Shown one piece after another: positions 1-5,426 of a stretch of 5,426 bases of DNA; the first letter of the stretch is position 1, and each line of letters begins with the position of its first letter. A program made the position numbers and the translations under genes. The stretch is from an uncultured Aliterella sp. (GTDB taxonomy: Bacteria; Cyanobacteriota; Cyanobacteriia; Cyanobacteriales; Chroococcidiopsidaceae): NCBI GenBank assembly GCA_905479905.1, contig CAJQOK010000033.1:1-5426 (forward strand), read 5' to 3'. Below the pieces are notes generated by a model that was not told the DNA's origin, did not search any database, and saw only the letters and a program-made list of their open reading frames with translations.

Positions 1-215
1 TCTAATAATTGCGGATCGGTTTCTTGAGCAAGATCGAAGCCTATACCTTTTTTACTTTGTTGTACCCACCAAGTAAAACTACCTTGACTATCCGCATCAA
101 CGGCTAGTAGTTTGTATTTTTCTGCCAAAATACTCGCTAATGACATAGTTGTTGTAGTTTTGCCCACACCGCCTTTGCCATTACTTACAACAATTATCTT
201 TGGGGGCGATGACAT
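1..215 (-). CDS. ParA/MinD-family ATPase, N-terminal fragment (cut by window edge)
   Basis: The reverse strand reads 71 codons from ATG at 215 to the window edge, so the C-terminal part is missing. Residues 14-21 are KGGVGKTT, the deviant Walker A motif of ParA/MinD/Soj ATPases, with the signature lysine at K14 and the P-loop lysine at K19. Residues 37-45 (LAVDADSQG) match the second conserved block (DxDxQG), where aspartates help place Mg-ATP. A TAA stop lies in frame immediately before the ATG, so this is the first possible start, and AGGA sits 9 bases upstream. Members of this family are cytoplasmic, ATP-driven positioning proteins for plasmids, chromosomes, carboxysomes or other cargo. 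The cargo cannot be read from this fragment: no ParB-like gene is visible, and any partner would lie to the left. The family call is firm; the specific role is open. Confidence 0.93.
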   Translation of the reverse strand, partial: MSSPPKIIVVSNGKGGVGKTTTTMSLASILAEKYKLLAVDADSQGSFTWWVQQSKKGIGFDLAQETDPQLL

Positions 216-224
216 TTAAACAAT

Positions 225-228
225 TCCT
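225..228 (-). promoter_or_regulatory. Shine-Dalgarno site of the ParA-type gene
   Basis: On the minus strand AGGA lies 9 bases before the ATG at 215. This is a normal spacing and supports that start, together with the in-frame stop directly before the ATG. Confidence 0.5.
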
Positions 229-312
229 GTTAATCACTTTTTGAGTTATAAAACTATTTGTATGCTTAAACTTCTAGAATACGACAACTAGCAACGTTTA
301 ATTTCTTTGACT

Positions 313-537
313 ATGACTCAAAAATCTCCCAGCATTTGGAATTATAAACCCTGGTGGTGTCAGCCTTGGTCAATCATTCTTACAGGTATTTCGTTAATTG
401 GTGGTAGTTGGCTACTACTACTCAATGTATGGATAACAAGTTTCGTGGCAATTCCGGTACTAATTTGGATGATTTATTTTATACTGATTTTTCCAAAACT
501 AGCGATCGCCAGCATTGAAAAAGATCGAGTTAGTTAA
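313..537 (+). CDS. Small two-helix membrane protein, probably DUF6737 family
   Basis: This is a 74-residue protein. The open frame can also begin at a TTG at 307, two codons earlier, but ATG at 313 is preferred. A polar, tryptophan-rich N-terminus (YKPWWCQPW, residues 11-19, with a single Cys16) precedes two hydrophobic segments at about 19-40 and 43-60, then a short charged tail (IEKDRVS). This predicts a small integral membrane protein. I recall the PWWCQPW block from short cyanobacterial proteins of DUF6737; that is memory, not a search, and no function is known to me. The stop codon lies inside the 3' end of the convergent thioredoxin gene (8-bp overlap). The 97-bp spacer to the divergent ParA-type gene must hold its promoter, but no convincing -35/-10 pair is visible. 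A HIP1 octamer lies inside the gene at 502-509. Confidence 0.8.
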   Translation: MTQKSPSIWNYKPWWCQPWSIILTGISLIGGSWLLLLNVWITSFVAIPVLIWMIYFILIFPKLAIASIEKDRVS

Positions 538-1111
538 CTACTTGACTACCATGTAAACGCGGATCGTCGGAATTTGACGTAGGTGCAACAGGTGCAGCAA
601 AAGTGGAAACCTCTCCTTTGTTACTTTGGGCGTAAGGTAGAGGCGCATTAGCAATTAAAGCCTCTAAATTGCTACTCATAATATCATAGGGTTGCTTGCC
701 TACGGTTTGGGCGATCGCTTTGCCATTAGAGCCACTAAATACAAAATGCGGAATCCCATCTACTCGATACTGCAAAATTTCTGGCAACCACTTTGTATTA
801 TCTACGTTCAGCATCACAAAATTTACTGATTTGTCGTACTCTTTCTCTAACCTAGCAATATCTGGAGCCATTGCTTGACAACTACCACACCAATTAGCAT
901 AAAATTCTATTAAAGTCGGTTTACCGTTGCTCATTGCTACTTCTAAGGGTGTCGATTTTTCTGCCAAAGTAGTCAAAGAAACCGCACTGCTATCCGTCCG
1001 CAGTCCTAAAAATAAGGCGATGCTCAAAGCAACGGCAACTAAAACAATTAATAAATTTCTAACTTTCGTCCCGACTGTTGTTTCGGTCGATTGTTCTACA
1101 TTTACAGCCAT
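530..1111 (-). CDS. txlA: Membrane-anchored thioredoxin, TxlA/HCF164 type
   Basis: This is a 193-residue thiol-disulfide oxidoreductase. Residues 1-18 are polar, about 19-37 form one hydrophobic anchor (LLIVLVAVALSIALFLGL), and a thioredoxin fold follows at about 45-155. The active site is WCGSC at 74-78 (C75 and C78), in the context FYANWCGSCQAMAPD. The cis-proline is in GIP (P121). Residues 160-193 form a low-complexity tail containing DPRLHG. The single N-terminal anchor with a C-terminal thioredoxin domain matches TxlA of cyanobacteria and HCF164 of chloroplasts. The chloroplast protein faces the thylakoid lumen and supports cytochrome b6f assembly; a similar lumenal or periplasmic reductant role here is inferred. 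The start is ATG at 1109-1111, with no obvious Shine-Dalgarno site. Its end overlaps the convergent small membrane-protein gene by 8 bp, and it diverges from the NIL-ferredoxin gene across 57 bp. The txlA name rests on architecture and motif. Confidence 0.92.
   Translation of the reverse strand: MAVNVEQSTETTVGTKVRNLLIVLVAVALSIALFLGLRTDSSAVSLTTLAEKSTPLEVAMSNGKPTLIEFYANWCGSCQAMAPDIARLEKEYDKSVNFVMLNVDNTKWLPEILQYRVDGIPHFVFSGSNGKAIAQTVGKQPYDIMSSNLEALIANAPLPYAQSNKGEVSTFAAPVAPTSNSDDPRLHGSQVVN
531..540. repeat. 10-bp palindrome over the overlapping convergent stop codons
   Basis: TAGTTAACTA is a perfect palindrome covering the TAA stop of the plus-strand gene (535-537) and most of the TAA stop of the minus-strand thioredoxin gene (530-532). 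It is too short and AT-rich to act as an intrinsic terminator. It is recorded because it is the only symmetric element where these two transcripts meet. Confidence 0.45.
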
Positions 1112-1168
1112 AAAATATTTTATTACAACTTATTAAGTATCTTATTTATTTTACCTTACTAAACTGCT

Positions 1169-1573
1169 GTGAAAAAACGAGTAACTCTAACTTTTCCTAA
1201 ACGTACTATCCAAATGCCAGTCACCTATAGACTTGCAAAAGATTACAATGTTGCTGCTAATATTATCCGCGCTCAAGTAGCGCCAAATCAAATTGGCAAA
1301 CTTGTATTAGAATTATCTGGAGACATCGATCAATTAGATGCGGCAATTGACTGGATGCGATCGCAAAATATTGGTGTTTCTCAAACTTTAGCCGAGATTG
1401 TGATCGATAGAGATGTTTGTGTAGATTGTGGTTTATGTACGGGGGTTTGTCCTACAGAGGCTTTGACGATTAATCCCGAAACTTTCCAGTTGGCTTTCGT
1501 GCGATCGCGTTGTATAGTCTGCGAACAGTGTATACCAACTTGTCCTGTCCAAGCTATTTCTACTAATCTCTAA
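1169..1573 (+). CDS. NIL-domain protein with two 4Fe-4S clusters (NIL ferredoxin)
   Basis: This is a 134-residue soluble protein that begins at a GTG (1169-1171); no ATG or clear Shine-Dalgarno site lies just upstream. Residues 1-75 fit a NIL domain, the small ACT-like fold also found at the C-terminus of MetN methionine-transporter ATPases; the stretch IGKLVLELSGD (42-52) is typical. Residues 76-134 form a bacterial-type ferredoxin with two complete CxxCxxCxxxCP motifs: C84, C87, C90, C94 and C115, C118, C121, C125. It should therefore bind two 4Fe-4S clusters and carry electrons in the cytoplasm. In methanogens, NIL ferredoxins work with a COG1900 partner in homocysteine synthesis; a similar sulfur role here is only a possibility, and no such partner is in the window. 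The gene diverges from txlA and overlaps the convergent DUF3616 gene by 4 bp. Confidence 0.93.
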   Translation: MKKRVTLTFPKRTIQMPVTYRLAKDYNVAANIIRAQVAPNQIGKLVLELSGDIDQLDAAIDWMRSQNIGVSQTLAEIVIDRDVCVDCGLCTGVCPTEALTINPETFQLAFVRSRCIVCEQCIPTCPVQAISTNL

Positions 1574-2115
1574 AGTTTAAACACATCGGCAATTACATCA
1601 CTAATTCCGGACAATCTTTCTGTAGCTGGGGAGTCATAAACGATTAATATTGAAGGTGGTTCTGTGTCTGTAAATATTGTCATTCCTTCGGCGCGATCGT
1701 TACCATTTCCGTAAGGAATTTCTAATATTTGGGTTGGTTTATGCAACTGGTTTGCTTGTAAAAGGGCAAGCTTTTCTAGGCGGTAAACTCTTACTGGCCC
1801 ATCTAAATCCATTGTCGGCCCAGCTAAGATTAGTAAGTCTTCTCCTTGTAAACATAAATCTCTAATTCCTAGCCCATTTAAGTTAATAAAATACTTTTTA
1901 TATTGCCCTGCTTTTAGCTTTAATAAATCTGTACCATTTGCTTCTAATTCAATTTCTAACATCACCGCCCAACCCCGCAGCACTGGGCCGCGCAAACCCA
2001 AAAATATGCGATCGTTATATACTGCTAATCCTTCAATATCAAAACCGTTTTCTTTTCCCGGAATAGTAGCTTGAACAAATGCACCCAAATGAGCATCATT
2101 TACTAAAGCATCCAT
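1570..2115 (-). CDS. DUF3616-type protein, C-terminal part
   Basis: This 181-residue open frame begins at ATG (2115-2113), six bases after the stop that ends the N-terminal part. Conserved-looking blocks are NGFDIEGLAV (23-32), LRGPVLRGWAV (41-51), ILAGP (96-100), DLDGPVRVYRL (103-113), NDRAEGMT (139-146) and LIVYDSP (157-163). The repeated short strands and the recurrent DIEGLA motif, also present in the N-terminal part, suggest a beta-propeller-like fold. There is no signal peptide or membrane segment. In an intact protein the first methionine would be internal (LMDAL). The only G-rich stretch upstream is GGGG, 10 bases before the ATG, so independent initiation would be weak or would rely on reinitiation by ribosomes that have just terminated. 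The stop codon overlaps that of the convergent NIL-ferredoxin gene by 4 bp. Confidence 0.75.
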   Translation of the reverse strand: MDALVNDAHLGAFVQATIPGKENGFDIEGLAVYNDRIFLGLRGPVLRGWAVMLEIELEANGTDLLKLKAGQYKKYFINLNGLGIRDLCLQGEDLLILAGPTMDLDGPVRVYRLEKLALLQANQLHKPTQILEIPYGNGNDRAEGMTIFTDTEPPSILIVYDSPATERLSGISDVIADVFKL

Positions 2116-2118
2116 TAG

Positions 2119-2616
2119 TTAGTTACCCCGGCTTGTGACTTCTAGTTTTGCCGCAGTTAGCTCTATTTCTGGCTTGTCTGGATGAGGAGAACACTTAACT
2201 AATTCGCCGTCAATTAAGGGAATACGCCCAATTAAATAACGATTTGGTTCAGTTTTTAGTTTAGTTAATCTATTAATATTTTTTTCATCAGTTTTATCGG
2301 GTTTTGGCTTTTTTCGCTTCCAACTATGAGAGCCAACAAACCATAAATAATAATCGTTATAAGCTAATCCCTCAATATCAATTTCTTCCTCGGCGGGGGC
2401 TGGCAAACTAATAAAGTCTGTTACATTAAAATGTTTGTGATTGTCATAAGTTTGATCGTCGATAAAAGATAATCTTTCAATAGTTGAAGTCTCATCCGAT
2501 CCTAACCATAAATAATTATCTTGTCCTAATCGGATAGCAGAAATATCTTGACGATGTTCTTGAAAGCTCTCAGTAAATTTAAGTAAGATTTTATTTAAAA
2601 TAGGTGCGTAATCCAT
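2119..2616 (-). CDS. DUF3616-type protein, N-terminal part
   Basis: This 165-residue open frame starts at ATG (2616-2614) and ends at a premature-looking TAA (2121-2119). Visible blocks are ISAIRLGQDNYLWLGSDE (25-42), DIEGLAYNDYYLWFVGSHS (80-98), a strongly basic stretch KRKKPKPDK (100-108), and NRYLIGRIPLIDGELV (125-140). These match the first half of DUF3616 proteins as I recall them. It has no signal peptide or transmembrane helix and should be cytoplasmic if stable. Ending here would leave an incomplete fold, because the family continues straight into the sequence encoded at 2115-1570. It is divergent from the gene at 2718; the 101-bp spacer shows no convincing promoter or Shine-Dalgarno site on the minus strand. 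Confidence 0.75.
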   Translation of the reverse strand: MDYAPILNKILLKFTESFQEHRQDISAIRLGQDNYLWLGSDETSTIERLSFIDDQTYDNHKHFNVTDFISLPAPAEEEIDIEGLAYNDYYLWFVGSHSWKRKKPKPDKTDEKNINRLTKLKTEPNRYLIGRIPLIDGELVKCSPHPDKPEIELTAAKLEVTSRGN

Positions 2617-2705
2617 AGTTTTTCTTGACTTGTTTTTAACCTAAATAAAAAATGCTATTAATGCCGGGAGATGAACTAAGCTCTAAAATGAGCAATTTTA
2701 TTGTC

Positions 2706-2710
2706 AGGAG
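2706..2710 (+). promoter_or_regulatory. Shine-Dalgarno site that decides the start of the next gene
   Basis: AGGAG is followed after 7 bases by ATG at 2718-2720, an ideal spacing. The earlier in-frame ATGs at 2652, 2661 and 2688 lack such a site, so the first 22 codons of the longest open frame are probably untranslated leader. Confidence 0.7.
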
Positions 2711-2717
2711 TGCTGTA

Positions 2718-3365
2718 ATGAATGAAGCTAGTTTGTTTATTTCATTAGAAATGATGAATGCACCAGAACATCCTTTAGCAGATAATTTAGAATTGTCAGT
2801 AGCAGGAGTTGAGGGGCTTCGTATTCCTGGGATAGTTAAACGCATTATTCCTATAGACAATAGCACTTTCTGGGAGTACTGGTGGTGCGTTCCGGGTCGA
2901 TTACTGTTACCGGAAGATGTGGCATTATTGCAAAGCGACTTCCCCCGCGTCGAAAGTATTTTAACTAAACTTGTCTGGTTGTGGGGTGGACGCTTTATCG
3001 GCGATGAAACTAGCCGCGATGTCAGTAATTGGCAGCAAGTATTAGAATTAGGGCGCGAAAATAAGTTAAATCCTGACGTTATAGATATTGATTTTTTGCC
3101 CTTAACCGTAAAAGCTAATGAGGATGAAGGTAATATTGCCGTAGCACCTGCTCACTGGCATATTGAGTTTTTTCAACTAGAGGCGACTTCTGGCGGCTAT
3201 AAGTTGCAAGAACCAAAAAAGGCTTGTGGTTGCCAAATTTGGACGGGCAAACCCTTTGTCAAGCAGTTAGACACCGAAGAAGCAATGATTCGCTACCAAT
3301 TAAACATTTCTCAACCTTTAGATATGACAAGTCCACCTTGGCAAGGTTTTGCTAGTAGCAATTAG
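2718..3365 (+). CDS. Hypothetical tryptophan-rich protein, 215 residues
   Basis: I do not recognise this protein. The open frame extends back to ATG at 2652 (237 residues), but the start at 2718 is chosen because AGGAG lies 7 bases before it. Counting from 2718, the protein is acidic and soluble-looking, without signal peptide or membrane segment. Features include a cluster of aromatics (STFWEYWWCVPGRLLLP, about 49-65), a second (LVWLWGGRFIGDE, about 85-97), APAHWHIEFFQLE (about 143-155) with two nearby histidines, and a late ACGCQIWTG containing two close cysteines (about 169-177). A metal site using those His and Cys residues is conceivable but not shown. It follows a divergent spacer and precedes the CHAD gene by 107 bp on the same strand, so co-transcription is possible. 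Database annotations may use the longer start. Confidence 0.72.
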   Translation: MNEASLFISLEMMNAPEHPLADNLELSVAGVEGLRIPGIVKRIIPIDNSTFWEYWWCVPGRLLLPEDVALLQSDFPRVESILTKLVWLWGGRFIGDETSRDVSNWQQVLELGRENKLNPDVIDIDFLPLTVKANEDEGNIAVAPAHWHIEFFQLEATSGGYKLQEPKKACGCQIWTGKPFVKQLDTEEAMIRYQLNISQPLDMTSPPWQGFASSN

Positions 3366-3409
3366 GTTAAGCTTTCTAACTATTACTTGAGATATACGCT
3401 GAAAGTAGG

Positions 3410-3438
3410 TTGATACTTTGTTTGCTTAGTAACAATAT
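3410..3438 (+). promoter_or_regulatory. Possible promoter for the CHAD gene
   Basis: TTGATA (3410-3415) is followed after 17 bases by CAATAT (3433-3438). The -35 box is good, while the -10 box departs from TATAAT. It lies 34 bases before the ATG at 3473. This is weak, and transcription from the gene upstream is an alternative. Confidence 0.25.
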
Positions 3439-3442
3439 TAAA

Positions 3443-3471
3443 GGCTCTAAGTAGGTAAAGAGGCTAAGTAG
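3443..3471 (+). repeat. Imperfect direct repeat in the CHAD leader
   Basis: GGCTCTAAGTAG (3443-3454) recurs as GGCTAAGTAG (3462-3471), 19 bases on and two bases shorter. A third AAGTAGGT occurs at 3403-3410. The second copy abuts the ATG at 3473 and the Shine-Dalgarno-like AGAGG (3459-3463) lies between the copies, so a protein bound here could affect translation or transcription. No known operator is recognised. Confidence 0.35.
3459..3463 (+). promoter_or_regulatory. Shine-Dalgarno site of the CHAD gene
   Basis: AGAGG lies 9 bases before ATG at 3473 and supports this start. Confidence 0.45.
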
Positions 3472-3472
3472 C

Positions 3473-4438
3473 ATGGTAGTCAGCGATCAAAAAACTCAAT
3501 CAAAAACTTTAGGCGATTGGGCATCTATTGCAATCGGTAAACATTTGCAAAAAATTGTTAAGCACGAAAAAGATGTACTTACAGGTAAAAACCCTGAAGA
3601 CTTACATCAGATGCGTGTAGGAATGAGGCGCTTAAGGAGTGCAGTAACAGGATTTTCCCCAGCTTTAAAATTGCCCAAGTCAGCAACAGAAAAAAAAATT
3701 GGTAAGATAGCGCGAACTTTAGGCTCGTTGCGCGATTTAGATGTACTGGGCGATGCTTTAGAAAATGACTATAAGCCAAGCTTACCTGCTAAAGAACAAA
3801 AGTATTTGCAAAAAGCTTTATTACATCTACATAAACAGCGACATTCCGCTTTATTAGAAGTTAAAGAAACTCTACACAGTAAGCGATATAAGTTATTAAA
3901 AGAGTCGTTAACCCAATGGTTGCAGCAGCCTGAATATCGGGAAATTGCCAAAATGCCAATTGCGGAAGTATTACCAGACTTGTTACTACCAAACGTAAGT
4001 AAATTGCTGCTGCATCCGGGCTGGTTAGTAGGGAGCGATGCCAAGATAGTAGAACTAGAACTTGTAGAAAAAATCTTAGCAAAACAAGGAGGATTGTTGC
4101 ATAGTTTGCGAAAAGAAACCAAGCGCATTCGCTATCAAATGGAAGTATTTAGCGATTTCTACGGCGAAAATTATGCTAGTTATTTGGAAGATATAAAAGC
4201 TATTCAAGAAATTCTTGGTAAAATTCAAGACAGCAATGTTTTAACAGAGTTTTTAACCCAATCGTCACCAGATAATATTAGGCGTTCTATTCCTACTCTA
4301 GTATCTCAACTGGCGATCGCAAACTACGATGCTTGGCAGCAGTGGCAAAATTTACAGATTAAATACTTGAGTGTTGATATTAGAAAAGGTTTTCACCTCG
4401 CTATACTCGAACCTAAGTTAAACATCATTGCAAGTTAA
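3473..4438 (+). CDS. CHAD domain-containing protein
   Basis: This 321-residue protein is helical and strongly basic, made up almost entirely of a CHAD domain (conserved histidine alpha-helical domain). The first hallmark is DLHQMRVGMRRLRSA (43-57), with H45, R48, R52, R53 and R55. LGSLRDLDV (83-91) follows. The second hallmark repeats the first, as expected for the duplicated four-helix bundle: LHSLRKETKRIRYQMEVF (209-226), with H210, R213, K214, K217, R218 and R220, then LGKIQDSNV (248-256). CHAD domains bind inorganic polyphosphate through this basic surface; that is family knowledge. There is no CYTH (triphosphatase) domain fused to it and no signal peptide, so it is probably a cytoplasmic polyphosphate-binding protein rather than an enzyme. 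It lies 159 bp upstream of groEL on the same strand, but groEL has its own promoter and CIRCE operator. Confidence 0.93.
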   Translation: MVVSDQKTQSKTLGDWASIAIGKHLQKIVKHEKDVLTGKNPEDLHQMRVGMRRLRSAVTGFSPALKLPKSATEKKIGKIARTLGSLRDLDVLGDALENDYKPSLPAKEQKYLQKALLHLHKQRHSALLEVKETLHSKRYKLLKESLTQWLQQPEYREIAKMPIAEVLPDLLLPNVSKLLLHPGWLVGSDAKIVELELVEKILAKQGGLLHSLRKETKRIRYQMEVFSDFYGENYASYLEDIKAIQEILGKIQDSNVLTEFLTQSSPDNIRRSIPTLVSQLAIANYDAWQQWQNLQIKYLSVDIRKGFHLAILEPKLNIIAS

Positions 4439-4477
4439 AATTTTTAAGTTTGGGTAGAATCATCCTTATTGTCTACC
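4435..4477 (+). other. Inverted repeats after the CHAD gene, doubtful terminator
   Basis: TTAAAATTTTTAA (4435-4447) is a palindrome around one central T and includes the CHAD stop codon. GGTAGA (4453-4458) pairs with TCTACC (4472-4477) across a 13-base loop. The second stem is short and has no following T-run, so it does not meet the form of an intrinsic terminator; readthrough into groEL remains possible. Confidence 0.25.
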
Positions 4478-4499
4478 GCAGACAAGCTCAAAATGAGTT

Positions 4500-4529
4500 T
4501 TGGAAATTAAAGCGCAATAAATCTATAAT
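4500..4529 (+). promoter_or_regulatory. Sigma70-type promoter of groEL
   Basis: TTGGAA (4500-4505) and a perfect TATAAT (4524-4529) are 18 bases apart. Transcription would begin near 4536-4538, directly at the left edge of the CIRCE operator, the usual layout for HrcA-repressed chaperone genes. The cyanobacterial K-box (GTTCGG-type element) was looked for in the spacer and not seen. Confidence 0.75.
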
Positions 4530-4538
4530 GCTTGATAA

Positions 4539-4565
4539 TTAGCACTCAAGGCTAGAGAGTGCTAA
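4539..4565 (+). promoter_or_regulatory. CIRCE operator (HrcA binding site)
   Basis: TTAGCACTC (4539-4547), a 9-base spacer, and GAGTGCTAA (4557-4565) form a perfect inverted repeat identical to the CIRCE consensus. HrcA binds this element and represses groE genes until heat shock. It starts about at the predicted transcription start and ends 32 bases before the groEL ATG, so it also forms a hairpin in the 5' leader of the mRNA. Confidence 0.97.
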
Positions 4566-4594
4566 ATTGGCTAATAGAAACGCGTGAGTAATAG

Positions 4595-5426
<832 letters not shown>

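Larger units (their letters stand above)
1570..2616 (-). pseudogene. DUF3616-type gene interrupted by one in-frame stop codon
   Basis: Two open frames, 2616-2119 and 2115-1570, lie in the same minus-strand frame and are separated only by TAA (2121-2119) and a CTA leucine codon (2118-2116). Joined, they give 348 codons including the stop, about the length I expect for DUF3616 proteins. The two parts match consecutive parts of that family: an N-terminal half with GSHS and a basic KRKKPK stretch, then a C-terminal half with DIEGLA and LRGPVLRGW. The junction reads RGN-stop-LMDAL, where relatives, as I recall them, have one ordinary residue in place of the stop. No frameshift is needed. It may be a recent pseudogene, a gene split into two peptides, a readthrough case or a sequencing error. 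The rest of the frame is clean, so any inactivation would be recent. The function of DUF3616 is unknown to me. Confidence 0.75.

Noticed and set aside
696..1136. Plus-strand open frames inside the thioredoxin gene
   Set aside because: They are antisense shadows of a gene with a clear active site and fold, and have no recognisable protein features.
530..2125. Nine bases TAACTAACT shared by the txlA stop region and the DUF3616 interruption
   Set aside because: Short AT-rich match at two stop codons. The DUF3616 frame is preserved across it, so an inserted or copied segment is not supported.
2635..2642. TTTAACCT in the spacer at 2617-2717, also like a Pho-box half site
   Set aside because: No second repeat is found at the required spacing.
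2625..2653. TTGACT as -35 box of a promoter for the Trp-rich gene
   Set aside because: At 17-base spacing the -10 position reads AAAAAT, and no better hexamer lies within 16-18 bases.
2652..2717. Upstream in-frame ATGs at 2652, 2661 and 2688 as start of the Trp-rich protein
   Set aside because: None has a ribosome-binding site at suitable distance, whereas ATG at 2718 follows AGGAG at 7 bases.
3364..3371. Minus-strand CTTAACCT, equal to a cyanobacterial Pho-box half site, upstream of the polyphosphate-linked CHAD gene
   Set aside because: A functional Pho box needs two or three such repeats at about 11-base spacing. The flanking positions do not match, so a lone octamer is likely chance.
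3579..4128. Minus-strand open frames inside the CHAD gene
   Set aside because: The CHAD frame has both hallmark motifs. The opposite frames have low-complexity, unrecognisable translations.

Overview
This 5.4-kb window is ordinary chromosomal DNA from a cyanobacterium. The evidence is six perfect copies of the HIP1 octamer GCGATCGC, a membrane-anchored TxlA/HCF164-type thioredoxin, a short PWWCQPW membrane protein of cyanobacterial type, and a groEL without groES whose N-terminus resembles cyanobacterial GroEL2. The genus cannot be fixed from this sequence. I see no insertion sequence, prophage gene, CRISPR array or RNA gene.

Layout, left to right. (1) 1-215, minus: N-terminal 71 residues of a ParA/MinD-type ATPase, cut by the window edge. 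(2) 313-537, plus: a 74-residue two-helix membrane protein. Its 3' end overlaps by 8 bp the end of the convergent txlA-like thioredoxin gene (530-1111, minus). (3) 1169-1573, plus, divergent from txlA: a NIL-domain protein carrying two 4Fe-4S clusters. It overlaps by 4 bp the next convergent gene. (4) 1570-2616, minus: a DUF3616-type protein whose reading frame is interrupted once by an in-frame TAA. The two halves lie in the same frame, two codons apart. (5) 2718-3365, plus: an unrecognised tryptophan-rich protein with a strong Shine-Dalgarno site that argues for a start 66 bases inside the longest open frame. (6) 3473-4438, plus: a CHAD-domain protein, a family linked to polyphosphate. (7) 4500-4565: a sigma70-like promoter followed directly by a perfect CIRCE operator. 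(8) 4598-5426, plus: the first 276 codons of groEL, cut by the window edge.

The genes do not form one pathway. Two functional themes are visible: thiol and iron-sulfur redox chemistry (TxlA and the NIL ferredoxin, transcribed divergently from a 57-bp spacer) and stress or proteostasis (the CHAD protein followed by heat-shock-controlled groEL). Coding density is very high, and both convergent gene pairs overlap at their stop codons. The observations most worth checking are the interrupted DUF3616 gene, the NIL-ferredoxin next to the thioredoxin, and the CHAD-groEL adjacency. I found no clear evidence of a wholly undescribed multi-gene system.
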